15,252 bases of DNA from positions 1 through 15,252 of the forward strand of contig CADBPP010000109.1 in the NCBI GenBank assembly GCA_902796565.1, in the 5' to 3' direction. The notes below the pieces were generated by a model. It saw only the letters and a list, made by a program, of their open reading frames with translations. It was not told where the DNA came from and made no database searches. Below are positions 8,186 to 15,129 of this stretch, piece after piece. The position numbers and the translations under genes are program-made. This DNA is from an uncultured Eubacteriales bacterium. Its GTDB lineage: Bacteria > Bacillota > Clostridia > Eubacteriales > Anaerofustaceae. The first letter of the stretch is position 1; each line of letters begins with the position of its first letter.

Positions 8186-8701
8186 TTAATAGGTCTCGAT
8201 GGTCTTGATAAGATCCGCGAATACGGGGACATACTTGTCCTGCTCATCCGCGAAGCATGCGAAGGTCACCACATAGTAACCCTGGGGGCCCTGCGCCACC
8301 GTGGTGTAGTAATGGAAGTCTCCGTCGGTAAGAGTGCGGTCATACTCGGCGATGTAGTTGCCGTCAGCATTCTGGGTGAAATCGACTCCGTTCGCCTGGG
8401 CTACCAGGTCGGAATATCCCTTCAGGTCCAAATTGGAAAGATCGAATCCGGCGTTTGTCAGCAGCTCATTGGATTCGGTGATGACGCTCACCATGAATTC
8501 GTCATTGTAGTAGAACAGATCGAATCCGTCCATGGAGTCCTTCTGAAGGCTCTCGGGAAGGGTGATCTTAAGGCCTGTGCCGGTATCGGCGACCTGTGTC
8601 TTTTCCTGCTTGGGCGCGGATGATCCGCATGCTGAGGCGGAAGCCACCAGTATGAGCATCACTGCAACGGCAAGGATCTTTGTAATGTTTTTCCTGTTCA
8701 T
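8186..8701 (-). CDS. Small secreted lipoprotein of unknown function
   Basis: Seen: 171 residues. The N-terminus has a lysine/arginine-containing start (MNRKNITK), a hydrophobic stretch (about 9-20), and SASAC with Cys25 as the likely lipidated residue, so it should be anchored on the outer face of the membrane. A short Ser/Ala/Lys/Gln linker follows, then a compact domain of about 125 residues rich in Tyr, Asp and Phe (LKITLPESLQ, DFHYYTTVAQG, GYYVVTFACF). This resembles small predicted extracytoplasmic lipoproteins of Bacillota that have no known role. AGAGG precedes ATG 8701 at good spacing. It has its own promoter, is divergent from the Y-polymerase operon and convergent with the hydrolase gene, so it is most likely monocistronic. 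I do not assign a function. Confidence 0.85.
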   Translation of the reverse strand: MNRKNITKILAVAVMLILVASASACGSSAPKQEKTQVADTGTGLKITLPESLQKDSMDGFDLFYYNDEFMVSVITESNELLTNAGFDLSNLDLKGYSDLVAQANGVDFTQNADGNYIAEYDRTLTDGDFHYYTTVAQGPQGYYVVTFACFADEQDKYVPVFADLIKTIETY

Positions 8702-8739
8702 ATTTTCCTCTCATCATTTATTTGATTGATATATCCATG

Positions 8740-8768
8740 ATTATAGCAGAATCCGCTGCGATTATCCA
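8740..8768 (-). promoter_or_regulatory. Promoter of the lipoprotein gene
   Basis: On the minus strand: TGGATA (8768-8763), 17-nt spacer, TATAAT (8745-8740), with TGC before the -10 (extended -10). The leader would be about 32 nt. Confidence 0.7.
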
Positions 8769-8795
8769 TAGCGGGGATAAAAATTGTTTCTGTTG

Positions 8796-8824
8796 TTGAA
8801 CAATTGTTCTAAATGTTTTATAAT
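8796..8824 (+). promoter_or_regulatory. Promoter of the Y-polymerase/YolD operon, apparently leaderless
   Basis: TTGAAC at 8796-8801, exactly 17 nt, then TATAAT at 8819-8824. By usual spacing +1 falls at 8831, which is the A of the ATG start. No Shine-Dalgarno sequence precedes that ATG. The LexA-type box overlaps the -35. Confidence 0.8.
8798..8809. promoter_or_regulatory. Probable LexA (SOS) operator
   Basis: GAACAATTGTTC is a perfect 12-bp palindrome matching the core GAAC-N4-GTTC of the Bacillota SOS box (consensus around CGAAC-N4-GTTCG). The outer bases are T and T instead of C and G. It covers the last four bases of the -35 and the start of the spacer, ideal for repression, and stands before a damage-tolerance polymerase. 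LexA itself is not in the window. Confidence 0.8.
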
Positions 8825-8830
8825 AAAGAC

Positions 8831-10333
8831 ATGGAGAAGCAGCGGACCTACATAGCGATAGATCTGAAATCATTCTATGCCTCGGTGGAATGCGCCGAAA
8901 GAGGCCTTGATCCCCTGACCACCAACCTGGTGGTGGCGGACAAGTCCCGCACGGACAAGACCATATGTCTTGCCGTGAGCCCCTCCCTCAAGGGATACGG
9001 CGTAGGCGGCCGCCCGAGGCTTTTTGAAGTGGTGGAAAGGGTATCCCAGGTGAATTCCATAAGGCTGAAATCCGCTCCGGGAGGGGTATTCAGCGCTTCG
9101 AGCTACGATGACACCAGGATAAGGAAGGATCCTTCCCTGAAGCTGGACTACATAGTGGCCACCCCCAGGATGGCCCGCTACATCCGCTATTCCGCGGACA
9201 TCTATTCCATCTACATGAAATACATATCCCCCGATGACATGCATGTCTATTCCATCGACGAAGTCTTCATAGACGCCACGGATTATCTCAGTCTCTACGG
9301 AATGAGCGCCAGGGAGCTGGCCATGGCCATGATCCATGATGTCCTCTCCCGCACAGGAGTCACCGCCACAGCAGGCATCGGGCCGAACCTGTATCTGTGC
9401 AAGATCGCCATGGACATAGTGGCGAAGCATATCCCCGCGGATGAGGACGGGGTCAGGATAGCGGAGCTGGATGAAATGAGCTACCGCCGGCAGCTGTGGG
9501 ACCACACTCCCCTTACGGATTTCTGGAGGATCGGTCCCGGGTACGAACGCAGGCTCACTTCCCACGGTCTTTACACCATGGGGGACGTGGCCCGCTGTTC
9601 CCTGGGGGAGCCTTCCAGCTACTACAACGAGGATCTTCTGTATTCCATTTTCGGCATCAACGCCGAACTGCTGATAGACCACGCATGGGGGATCGAGCCC
9701 TGCACCATCAGCGACATCAAGCAGTATACCCCTTCTGCGAAGAGCACGGGTTCCACTCAGGTGCTCTCCAGAGCATACAGTTTCGAGGAAGCGAGGATCA
9801 TCGTCAGAGAAATGACGGAGGGCGTCGTGATGGAGCTGGTGGAAAAGGGATTCGTCACCAGCCAGTTCGTGCTGGTACTGAACTATGACTCCTCCAACAC
9901 CGAGACTTCGCGAAAGATCGTGAGCGATTACTACGGCCGCAAGGTCCCCGAGCACGCCCAGGGCAGCGTGAACCTGGGAGGATACACTTCCTCCACCAAG
10001 CTGATAACCGACAAAGTCGAAGCCCTTTACAATTCCATATCCGATCCGTCCCTGTCCATAAGGAGGGTCTCCGTGGCTGCCATGGATGTGATCCGGAAGG
10101 AGGACATCCCGGTAAATGAAAGCGAGCAGCTGGATTTCTTCACCGACTATGAGGAGCGCGACAGACAGAGACAGGAGCAGAAGGAGAAGGAGGAAAAGGA
10201 AGCCAAGCTCCAGGAAGCCATGCTCAGCGTCAGGAAAAAGTTCGGCAAGAATTCCGTCATGAGGGCCGTTAGCCTCGAGGACGCGGCCACCTTCACGGAG
10301 CGCAACGGCCAGATAGGAGGTCACAAGGCATGA
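8831..10333 (+). CDS. Y-family DNA polymerase (UmuC/UvrX-like), translesion synthesis
   Basis: A predicted translesion polymerase. Seen: 500 residues from ATG 8831. The N-terminal metal motif is AIDLKSFYASVEC (D11), and the palm motif YSIDEVFIDATDY gives D143/E144. Fingers, thumb and helix-hairpin-helix regions follow (FWRIGPGYERRL near 231-241). The little-finger domain ends near residue 425. QLDFF at about 433-437 fits the beta-clamp-binding motif. A highly charged Glu/Lys/Gln-rich segment (about 441-460) and a conserved-looking tail ending ERNGQIGGHKA come last. Length and tail fit the Bacillota UvrX/UmuC-like group, not classical DinB (about 350-400). The ATG at 8813 lies between -35 and -10 and cannot be transcribed. 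The next gene, yolD-like, overlaps by ATGA, the usual partner arrangement. Regulation: LexA-type operator. No disruption is seen. Confidence 0.93.
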   Translation: MEKQRTYIAIDLKSFYASVECAERGLDPLTTNLVVADKSRTDKTICLAVSPSLKGYGVGGRPRLFEVVERVSQVNSIRLKSAPGGVFSASSYDDTRIRKDPSLKLDYIVATPRMARYIRYSADIYSIYMKYISPDDMHVYSIDEVFIDATDYLSLYGMSARELAMAMIHDVLSRTGVTATAGIGPNLYLCKIAMDIVAKHIPADEDGVRIAELDEMSYRRQLWDHTPLTDFWRIGPGYERRLTSHGLYTMGDVARCSLGEPSSYYNEDLLYSIFGINAELLIDHAWGIEPCTISDIKQYTPSAKSTGSTQVLSRAYSFEEARIIVREMTEGVVMELVEKGFVTSQFVLVLNYDSSNTETSRKIVSDYYGRKVPEHAQGSVNLGGYTSSTKLITDKVEALYNSISDPSLSIRRVSVAAMDVIRKEDIPVNESEQLDFFTDYEERDRQRQEQKEKEEKEAKLQEAMLSVRKKFGKNSVMRAVSLEDAATFTERNGQIGGHKA

Positions 10334-10752
10334 GCCGCTATGACGATATCATAAACCTTGACAGACCCGTTTCCGCCAAGCACCCTCCCATGGCCAGGAT
10401 AGACAGGGCAGCCCAGTTCGCCCCCTTCCAGGCCCTCTCGGGTTTCGGCGCCACGATAATCGAGGAGGCAAGACTCACCGACGAGAGGCCGGAACTGGAC
10501 GAGAATGAAAAGGAACGGCTGGACATGCGTCTGGCCATGCTGACGGAGACTTCCTCCGATCCGGAAGTGACTCTGAGCGTATTCGTACAGGATCCGAAAA
10601 AGAGCGGCGGACAGATCGTCCCGAAGACCGTCAGGATAAAAAAGATAGACGAGACCGAAAGGGTCATCATCGCCAGGGACGGGACCAGGATATCCTTGGA
10701 TGACGTAATGGGGATCGATTCAGAATTCTTCGACCATCTGGCGGGGATTTAA
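10330..10752 (+). CDS. YolD-like family protein
   Basis: Seen: 140 residues. The N-terminus MSRYDDIINLDRPVSAKHP followed by MARIDRAAQFAPFQAL is the hallmark of the YolD-like family. The C-terminal half is beta-rich and charged (GGQIVPKTVRIKKID, then RTISLDDVMGI-like strand pattern). The family commonly sits in an operon with a UvrX/UmuC-type polymerase and is thought by context to take part in SOS-linked damage tolerance; its molecular role is not established. Here ATG 10330 overlaps the polymerase stop in ATGA, with AGGAGG at 10315-10320 inside the polymerase end, so translation is likely coupled. It is co-regulated by the upstream LexA-type box. Confidence 0.9.
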   Translation: MSRYDDIINLDRPVSAKHPPMARIDRAAQFAPFQALSGFGATIIEEARLTDERPELDENEKERLDMRLAMLTETSSDPEVTLSVFVQDPKKSGGQIVPKTVRIKKIDETERVIIARDGTRISLDDVMGIDSEFFDHLAGI

Positions 10753-10783
10753 AAGGACAGGCACATATATGGCCTGCCTTTTT
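10751..10783. terminator. Bidirectional terminator between yolD-like gene and dpaL
   Basis: AAAAGG(A)CAGGC pairs with GCCTGCCTTTTT through one bulged A; the loop is ACATATATG. The plus strand ends in CCTTTTTC; the minus strand ends in CCTTTTAAA. It serves both convergent genes and overlaps the yolD-like stop codon. Confidence 0.82.
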
Positions 10784-10785
10784 CT

Positions 10786-11868
10786 TTATGATACGATCTT
10801 TTCCCAACTTTCCCTGTCGGTGATCCCCTCCGTGGAGAATACCAGGACGGAGGAGTCCCCGTCAAGTCCCAGGAGATCCTTCAGTTTCTCATCGGCGCTT
10901 TCCGCCGCCGAAAGAAGCGCCGAGAAACCCGCCGCTCCGCTCTCTCCGGATAATATGACAGGATCGTTCCCTTCGGGATATCTAAGAGCCCTTATCCCCC
11001 TTATGTCGTCAGCGTCGGTCAGGGAAATGAAGCAGTCCGCGCTGCCGGTAAGTATGGGGAGGGCTATTAAGCTCGGTTCCCCGCAGGCAAGGCCCGCCAT
11101 AATGGTGGAAAGATCTCCTTTTGCAGAATGTATCCTTCCGTCGGAAGCGCTTACAGTCCTCAGGTAACAGTCCGCAGCACAGGCCTCCGCTACGACGATA
11201 ACGGGAGGAGAGGGATAAAAAACGTTCTGCAGATACGCGGCTGCCGCTCCAGCCATGGAGCCCACACCGGCCTGCAGGAAGACATGGGTCGGGGGACGGT
11301 CCATGGAAGAGAGGGCTTCGGATACCATGGTGAGATACCCCTGCATGATGTACAGAGCAGCATCCCCGTTTCCTTCCGCTGTCGTGTCCTGTATGAGACG
11401 CCAGCCGTTTACCTCTGCCAGGCGGGCAGCTTCCCTGACGGTATCGTCGTAATTAAGTTCAGTCATATACGCTTCGGCGCCTTCCCTCCTTATGGCCCCG
11501 AGCCTCTCTTCGCTGCTTCCCGCGGGCATGAGCACCACGGCCTTTTTTCCGAGGCGACCCGCTGCCCAGGCAACGCCCCTGCCGTGGTTGCCGTCGGTGG
11601 CGGTGACGAAGGTATCGGCGTCCCCCAGCATCTCCATGGCATACAGGCTCCCCAGAGCCTTGAAGGCTCCGAGACCGAAGCGGTATGATTCGTCCTTCAC
11701 ATACAGGGCGCCGATCCCGAGACGATCTGCCATGCATGGAAGAGGGACCAGGGGTGTCGGAGAGTAGCCTTCTATACCCTCGTGGAATCTTAGCACTTTT
11801 TCAGCGGTGTCCGGTGTAAAACCCGGATAGATACGGGGCGTTTTACCGGGATTAAGAACATATTTCAT
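10786..11868 (-). CDS. dpaL: Diaminopropionate ammonia-lyase (PLP, fold type II)
   Basis: Predicted to cleave 2,3-diaminopropionate to pyruvate and two ammonia. Seen: 360 residues. YVKDESYRFGLGAFKALGS carries the PLP lysine (K70). TDGNHGRGVAWAAGRLG has the acidic residue (D92) matching the one used for the D-isomer in the E. coli enzyme. QDTTAEG (D161), MAGLACGEPS and GNDPVILSGESGAAG match YgeX/DpaL closely. The protein is shorter than the roughly 400-residue E. coli enzyme: the N-terminus is trimmed and the loop before TDGNHG is reduced. Start: a TAA lies in frame two codons upstream of ATG 11868, so no longer start is possible, yet no ribosome binding site is visible and the hisS terminator T-tract ends about 3 nt before the ATG. 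It is downstream of hisS on the same strand. A degradative role in amino-acid use is likely; a threonine-dehydratase-like activity is less likely given the motifs. Confidence 0.88.
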   Translation of the reverse strand: MKYVLNPGKTPRIYPGFTPDTAEKVLRFHEGIEGYSPTPLVPLPCMADRLGIGALYVKDESYRFGLGAFKALGSLYAMEMLGDADTFVTATDGNHGRGVAWAAGRLGKKAVVLMPAGSSEERLGAIRREGAEAYMTELNYDDTVREAARLAEVNGWRLIQDTTAEGNGDAALYIMQGYLTMVSEALSSMDRPPTHVFLQAGVGSMAGAAAAYLQNVFYPSPPVIVVAEACAADCYLRTVSASDGRIHSAKGDLSTIMAGLACGEPSLIALPILTGSADCFISLTDADDIRGIRALRYPEGNDPVILSGESGAAGFSALLSAAESADEKLKDLLGLDGDSSVLVFSTEGITDRESWEKIVS

Positions 11869-11871
11869 TAG

Positions 11872-11902
11872 TTAAAACCAAAGCCCCCACGAAAGTGAGG
11901 GC
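11872..11902 (-). terminator. Intrinsic terminator of hisS
   Basis: Read on the minus strand: GCCCTCAC, loop TTTC, GTGGGGGC (8 bp with one G-T pair), then TTTGGTTTT. It lies 8 nt after the hisS stop and only a few bases before the dpaL start codon. Confidence 0.85.
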
Positions 11903-11910
11903 GTTTCCTT

Positions 11911-13266
11911 TTAATCTATGTGCAGCACCTTTGCTTCGGAGAGCTCCCCGATACGGGAAAGGATCTTTTCAGCAGCCTCATCGGGAGACGCGAGGATCTG
12001 CTCCCCGCTGTTCATATCCTTCAGTGAAAGCTTGCCCTGAGCGATCTCATCCTCCCCCAGTATTGCCACGAAGGGCACACCGAGGCGGTCGGCATAGGTC
12101 ATCTTCTGCTTGAACTTCTTATCCTCCAGATAAACCTGGGTGCGGATACCGCGGCTCCTGAGGTCCACGGAAAGCCTGACGGCGCCCTCCACATCGTCGG
12201 TCATCGGTATTATGAGCACGTCGGCGGGCGACGAGAAGCTGCGGTCGATGAAATCGTTGGCGTCAAGAACATAGAACAGTCTGGTGAGGCCTATGGACAT
12301 TCCCACTCCGGGAAGCTTCCTTGAAGTGTAATACTCCGCCAGATTGTCGTAGCGGCCTCCGGAACAGACGCTCCCGATCTCCGGGTGAGAGTTTATGATG
12401 GTCTCGTAAACGGTCCCGGTGTAGTAGTCAAGGCCCCTCGCGATGGTAAGGTCGATCCTCATGTTCTCGGAAGGAACACCCAGAAGCGCAGCGTACTTAA
12501 GAAGAGTGGAAAGCTCTCCTGTCCCCTCATCCAGGGTAGCGCTCTTTCCCGAAAGGCTCCCGAGCTTTTCAAGGATCTCATCGTTGGTGAGCTTAAGGCC
12601 CAGGAAATCCAGAAGTTCCCCCGCCCTGGCTTCGTCCATGCCGATGCCGGAAAGTTCCTCTATGACCTTCTCCCTGCCGATCTTGTCCAGTTTGTCGATT
12701 ATCCTCATCACATCCGTGGCGCGGTCTCTGACACCGTAAACCTCGAAGATCCCGTTGAGGACCTTGCGGTTGTTCATGCGGATGGTGAAGCCTTCTATGC
12801 CGAGCTTTCTGAAAATATCACAGATTATGGAGGGTATCTCTGCGTCATTTATTATTCCCAGTGTCCCGTCACCGATGACATCTATGTCCGCCTGATAGAA
12901 TTCCCTGTAGCGTCCCTTCTGGGCCCTTTCACCTCTGTATACCTTTCCTATCTGGTAACGGCGGAAGGGAAAAGCCAGCTCGTTCTGATGCATGGCCACA
13001 TATTTCGCCAGAGGCACCGTAAGATCGAAACGCATCGTCAGATCCGTATCTCCCTTGCTGAAGCGGTAGATCTGCTTTTCCGTCTCTCCCCCGGCCTTGG
13101 CCAGAAGGATATCGCTGTGCTCCAGGATAGGTGTGTCTAGGGCGAAGAAACCGTAGGAACGGTAAGTCTCTTCAAGTATTCCCTTTATCTTCTCAAACAG
13201 CTGCTGCTCGGGGGGCATCAGCTCCATAAAGCCGGGAAGGGTCCTGGGCTGAACTGTGTCTGCCAT
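11911..13266 (-). CDS. hisS: Histidyl-tRNA synthetase
   Basis: A class II aminoacyl-tRNA synthetase charging tRNA-His. Seen: 451 residues. LPGFMELMPPEQ opens the protein. Motif 2 runs from about 101 to 132 (YRGERAQKGRYREFYQADID). The HisA motif is ARGLDYYTGTVYE (276-288), followed by CSGGRYDNL (301-309) and motif 3 GVGMSIGLTRL (320-330). The C-terminal anticodon-binding domain spans about 345-451. It is slightly longer than the common 420-430. AGGAG lies 6 nt before ATG 13266. It has its own promoter with a short leader and no room for a T-box riboswitch. dpaL follows on the same strand across a terminator. The motif 2 form REFYQADID resembles the branch shared with eukaryotic and archaeal enzymes more than the E. 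coli form. Essential function; identification is firm. Confidence 0.97.
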   Translation of the reverse strand: MADTVQPRTLPGFMELMPPEQQLFEKIKGILEETYRSYGFFALDTPILEHSDILLAKAGGETEKQIYRFSKGDTDLTMRFDLTVPLAKYVAMHQNELAFPFRRYQIGKVYRGERAQKGRYREFYQADIDVIGDGTLGIINDAEIPSIICDIFRKLGIEGFTIRMNNRKVLNGIFEVYGVRDRATDVMRIIDKLDKIGREKVIEELSGIGMDEARAGELLDFLGLKLTNDEILEKLGSLSGKSATLDEGTGELSTLLKYAALLGVPSENMRIDLTIARGLDYYTGTVYETIINSHPEIGSVCSGGRYDNLAEYYTSRKLPGVGMSIGLTRLFYVLDANDFIDRSFSSPADVLIIPMTDDVEGAVRLSVDLRSRGIRTQVYLEDKKFKQKMTYADRLGVPFVAILGEDEIAQGKLSLKDMNSGEQILASPDEAAEKILSRIGELSEAKVLHID

Positions 13267-13297
13267 ATTGATCTCCTGAAAGAATGTGATTTGTCTA

Positions 13298-13326
13298 ATT
13301 ATACAATAACAAAACGCGAAAGTCCA
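13298..13326 (-). promoter_or_regulatory. Promoter of hisS
   Basis: On the minus strand: TGGACT (13326-13321), 17-nt spacer, perfect TATAAT (13303-13298). Predicted +1 is near 13291, giving a leader of about 25 nt that holds only the ribosome binding site. Confidence 0.75.
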
Positions 13327-13368
13327 TCACGGCATAAAGTTTAAAGGGCAAATTTAACGGGATACATG

Positions 13369-13397
13369 TTGTCAAAAGGACTGTAATGTATTAAAAT
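13369..13397 (+). promoter_or_regulatory. Promoter of the third MATE gene
   Basis: TTGTCA (13369-13374), 17-nt spacer, TAAAAT (13392-13397), each one base off consensus. Predicted +1 is near 13404, so the leader is about 68 nt. Confidence 0.75.
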
Positions 13398-13421
13398 AAA
13401 AAAATAAGGACGTTAGTTTTC

Positions 13422-13455
13422 ACAGAGCAGAGGCATGACTGCTCTGTAGATTTTT
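13422..13455 (+). promoter_or_regulatory. Leader hairpin / inverted repeat before the third MATE gene
   Basis: Perfect 9-bp inverted repeat ACAGAGCAG / CTGCTCTGT (13422-13430 with 13439-13447), loop AGGCATGA, followed by AGA and five T. It lies between the predicted +1 and the ribosome binding site. It is either a terminator-type attenuator or a repressor operator downstream of +1. No upstream plus-strand gene would need a terminator here. Confidence 0.7.
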
Positions 13456-13471
13456 ACGGGAAGTATACGAT

Positions 13472-14950
13472 ATGAGCCGTTCCGAAAAGAAAAAGAGTAT
13501 GGTGCTCTACCTGGACAGCGTAAAAAACAACGATGAATATGACATGAGCGACCTGCGCCCGGCGAAGCACAAACCCGAGGACGTTGACACGAAGGGCGTT
13601 CTCTCCGACATCTTCAGGATAGCCTGGCCCGCCTTCGTGGAGCTGACCCTGGTGCAGCTGGTCTCCATGGTGGACATGATGATGGTCGGTTCCCTTGGTT
13701 CCTATGCCATCAGCGCCGTGGGTCTGACCACCCAGCCCAAGATGCTCATAATGAACATCTTCATGGCCATGAACGTGGGAGGAATGGCCCTGATCGCCAG
13801 AGCCAGGGGCATGCAGGATCAGGAAAGAGCGAAGGCCATCATGAGGCAGGCCATAATGATGTGCGCGATCCTGTCCCTCATCGCCTGCATACCCGCCTTC
13901 ATATGGTGCAGGGAATTCCTCACCTTTATAAGCATCTCAAAGAAGAGCGCCATCGACGCCCATACCCTGACCGAAGCCATCAACTATTTCAGGATACAGA
14001 TCGTCGGCATCCCCGTCGTAGCCATCACCAGCGCCATCACATCGAGTCTAAGGGGCATCGGACAGACCCGCATCTCCATGATCTACAACATGACGGCCAA
14101 CGTGGTTAACGTGTTCTTCAACTACTGCCTGATCCTGGGCAACTTCGGCTTCCCCGCCATGGGAGTCACCGGAGCGAGCCTCGCCACGGTGATCGGACAG
14201 ACCACCGGTTTCGTATTCGCGATGATAGTCATCACCAGAAAGAACCAGTACCTGCGCTTCCGTCTCCGTGACGGCATGAAGCCGGATCCGGAGATACTGA
14301 AAAACATCGCCAAGATCGGCATACCCACAGTCATAGAGCAGCTGGCCATGAGGCTCGGAAACATCCTCTACAACCGCACCATATCGACTCTGGGCACCGA
14401 CGCCTACGCCACCCACCAGATATGCTTCAACCTGAATTCCATGACCTTCATGATAGGACAGGCCATAGCGACGCCTTCCACCTCCATGGTCGGTCAGAGC
14501 ATCGGAAAGAAGAGACTGGACGTGGCGGATTATTACGGAAAGATAGCGAAACGCTTCGGTATATGCATAGCCTTCTCAGTTGCGTGTTTCTTCTTCTTCA
14601 AGGGCAGCCTGCTCGCTTCCCTGTATTCCGATGATCCCAACATCATCGCCAGCTGCACGGGGATCCTGAAGCTGATAGCGCCGCTGATCCTGCTAATTAC
14701 GATGCAGCAGATCGACGGTGGTCTCCTCAGAGGAGCCGGAGACACCCGCTACACCGCCATGGTGATACTCTTCACCACCACATTCCTCAGAGCCTTCTTC
14801 GCATGGTTCTTCGTGACGAGGATGGGCTTCGGCCTCCAGGGAGCATGGTACGGCTTCATAATCGACCAGACCGTCAGGAGCCTGCTCATCAACCTGCGCT
14901 ACCGTTCGGGAAAGTGGAAAAAGACCGCCATAGGCATAAAGATGAGCTAG
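13472..14950 (+). CDS. MATE family efflux transporter (third of three)
   Basis: A 492-residue cation-coupled exporter of the cytoplasmic membrane. Seen: about 12 hydrophobic spans after an unusually long charged N-terminal segment of about 44 residues (MSRSEKKKSMVLYLDSV through KPEDVDTKG). The first lobe then starts with FRIAWPAFVELTLVQLVSMVD and MMMVGSLGSYAISAVGL; the second lobe starts near KIGIPTVIEQLAMRLGNILY. MQQIDGGLLRGAGDTRY near the end is the common MATE signature around helix 11. ATG 13472 has GGGAAG 8 nt upstream, a weak ribosome binding site. It has its own promoter, a leader hairpin that suggests regulated expression, and a strong terminator, so it is monocistronic. It clearly differs from the other two MATE proteins here. 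Substrate unknown. Confidence 0.92.
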   Translation: MSRSEKKKSMVLYLDSVKNNDEYDMSDLRPAKHKPEDVDTKGVLSDIFRIAWPAFVELTLVQLVSMVDMMMVGSLGSYAISAVGLTTQPKMLIMNIFMAMNVGGMALIARARGMQDQERAKAIMRQAIMMCAILSLIACIPAFIWCREFLTFISISKKSAIDAHTLTEAINYFRIQIVGIPVVAITSAITSSLRGIGQTRISMIYNMTANVVNVFFNYCLILGNFGFPAMGVTGASLATVIGQTTGFVFAMIVITRKNQYLRFRLRDGMKPDPEILKNIAKIGIPTVIEQLAMRLGNILYNRTISTLGTDAYATHQICFNLNSMTFMIGQAIATPSTSMVGQSIGKKRLDVADYYGKIAKRFGICIAFSVACFFFFKGSLLASLYSDDPNIIASCTGILKLIAPLILLITMQQIDGGLLRGAGDTRYTAMVILFTTTFLRAFFAWFFVTRMGFGLQGAWYGFIIDQTVRSLLINLRYRSGKWKKTAIGIKMS

Positions 14951-14966
14951 TTACAACAGATCATAC

Positions 14967-15001
14967 AAGCCCCGGGGCAGTGATGCCGCCGGGGCTTTTT
15001 T
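14967..15001 (+). terminator. Strong intrinsic terminator of the third MATE gene
   Basis: AAGCCCCGG pairs with CCGGGGCTT (14967-14975 with 14989-14997). The inner GGCA / TGCC extends the stem with loop GTGA and one bulged G. It ends in six T. Confidence 0.93.
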
Positions 15002-15099
15002 CAATGGCATGGACATTTTCTCATCGTGAGTTTCCATATCTTTTCACTTATGCTCAGAGCGTTGGCACGGTAAGAGAAGGGATGAGCGTTCCGGCAACC

Positions 15100-15126
15100 A
15101 AAAAAAGACCCATGAAGGCTCTTTTT
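15100..15126 (-). terminator. Distal intrinsic terminator of tuf
   Basis: On the minus strand: AAAAAGA, an imperfect GC part (CC/GG flanked by a mismatch), TCTTTTT, continuing as a run of seven T. It is about 41 nt past the tuf stop and has the true T-tract of the pair of hairpins here. Confidence 0.72.
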
Positions 15127-15129
15127 AAG

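Noticed and set aside
8870..10324. 484-codon open frame on the minus strand
   Set aside because: It lies wholly opposite the Y-polymerase, has low-complexity Leu/His/Gly-rich content and no family motif; it reflects codon bias of the real gene.
13435..13449. Four-codon leader peptide (MTAL) in the hairpin before the third MATE gene
   Set aside because: The GAGG before it is only 1 nt from the ATG, too close to work, and the codons carry no regulatory pattern.
15061..15126. SAM-I riboswitch-like GGCAACC with GGGA nearby
   Set aside because: The flanking helices and the other conserved core segments are missing, and no gene follows on that strand; it looks like chance similarity.
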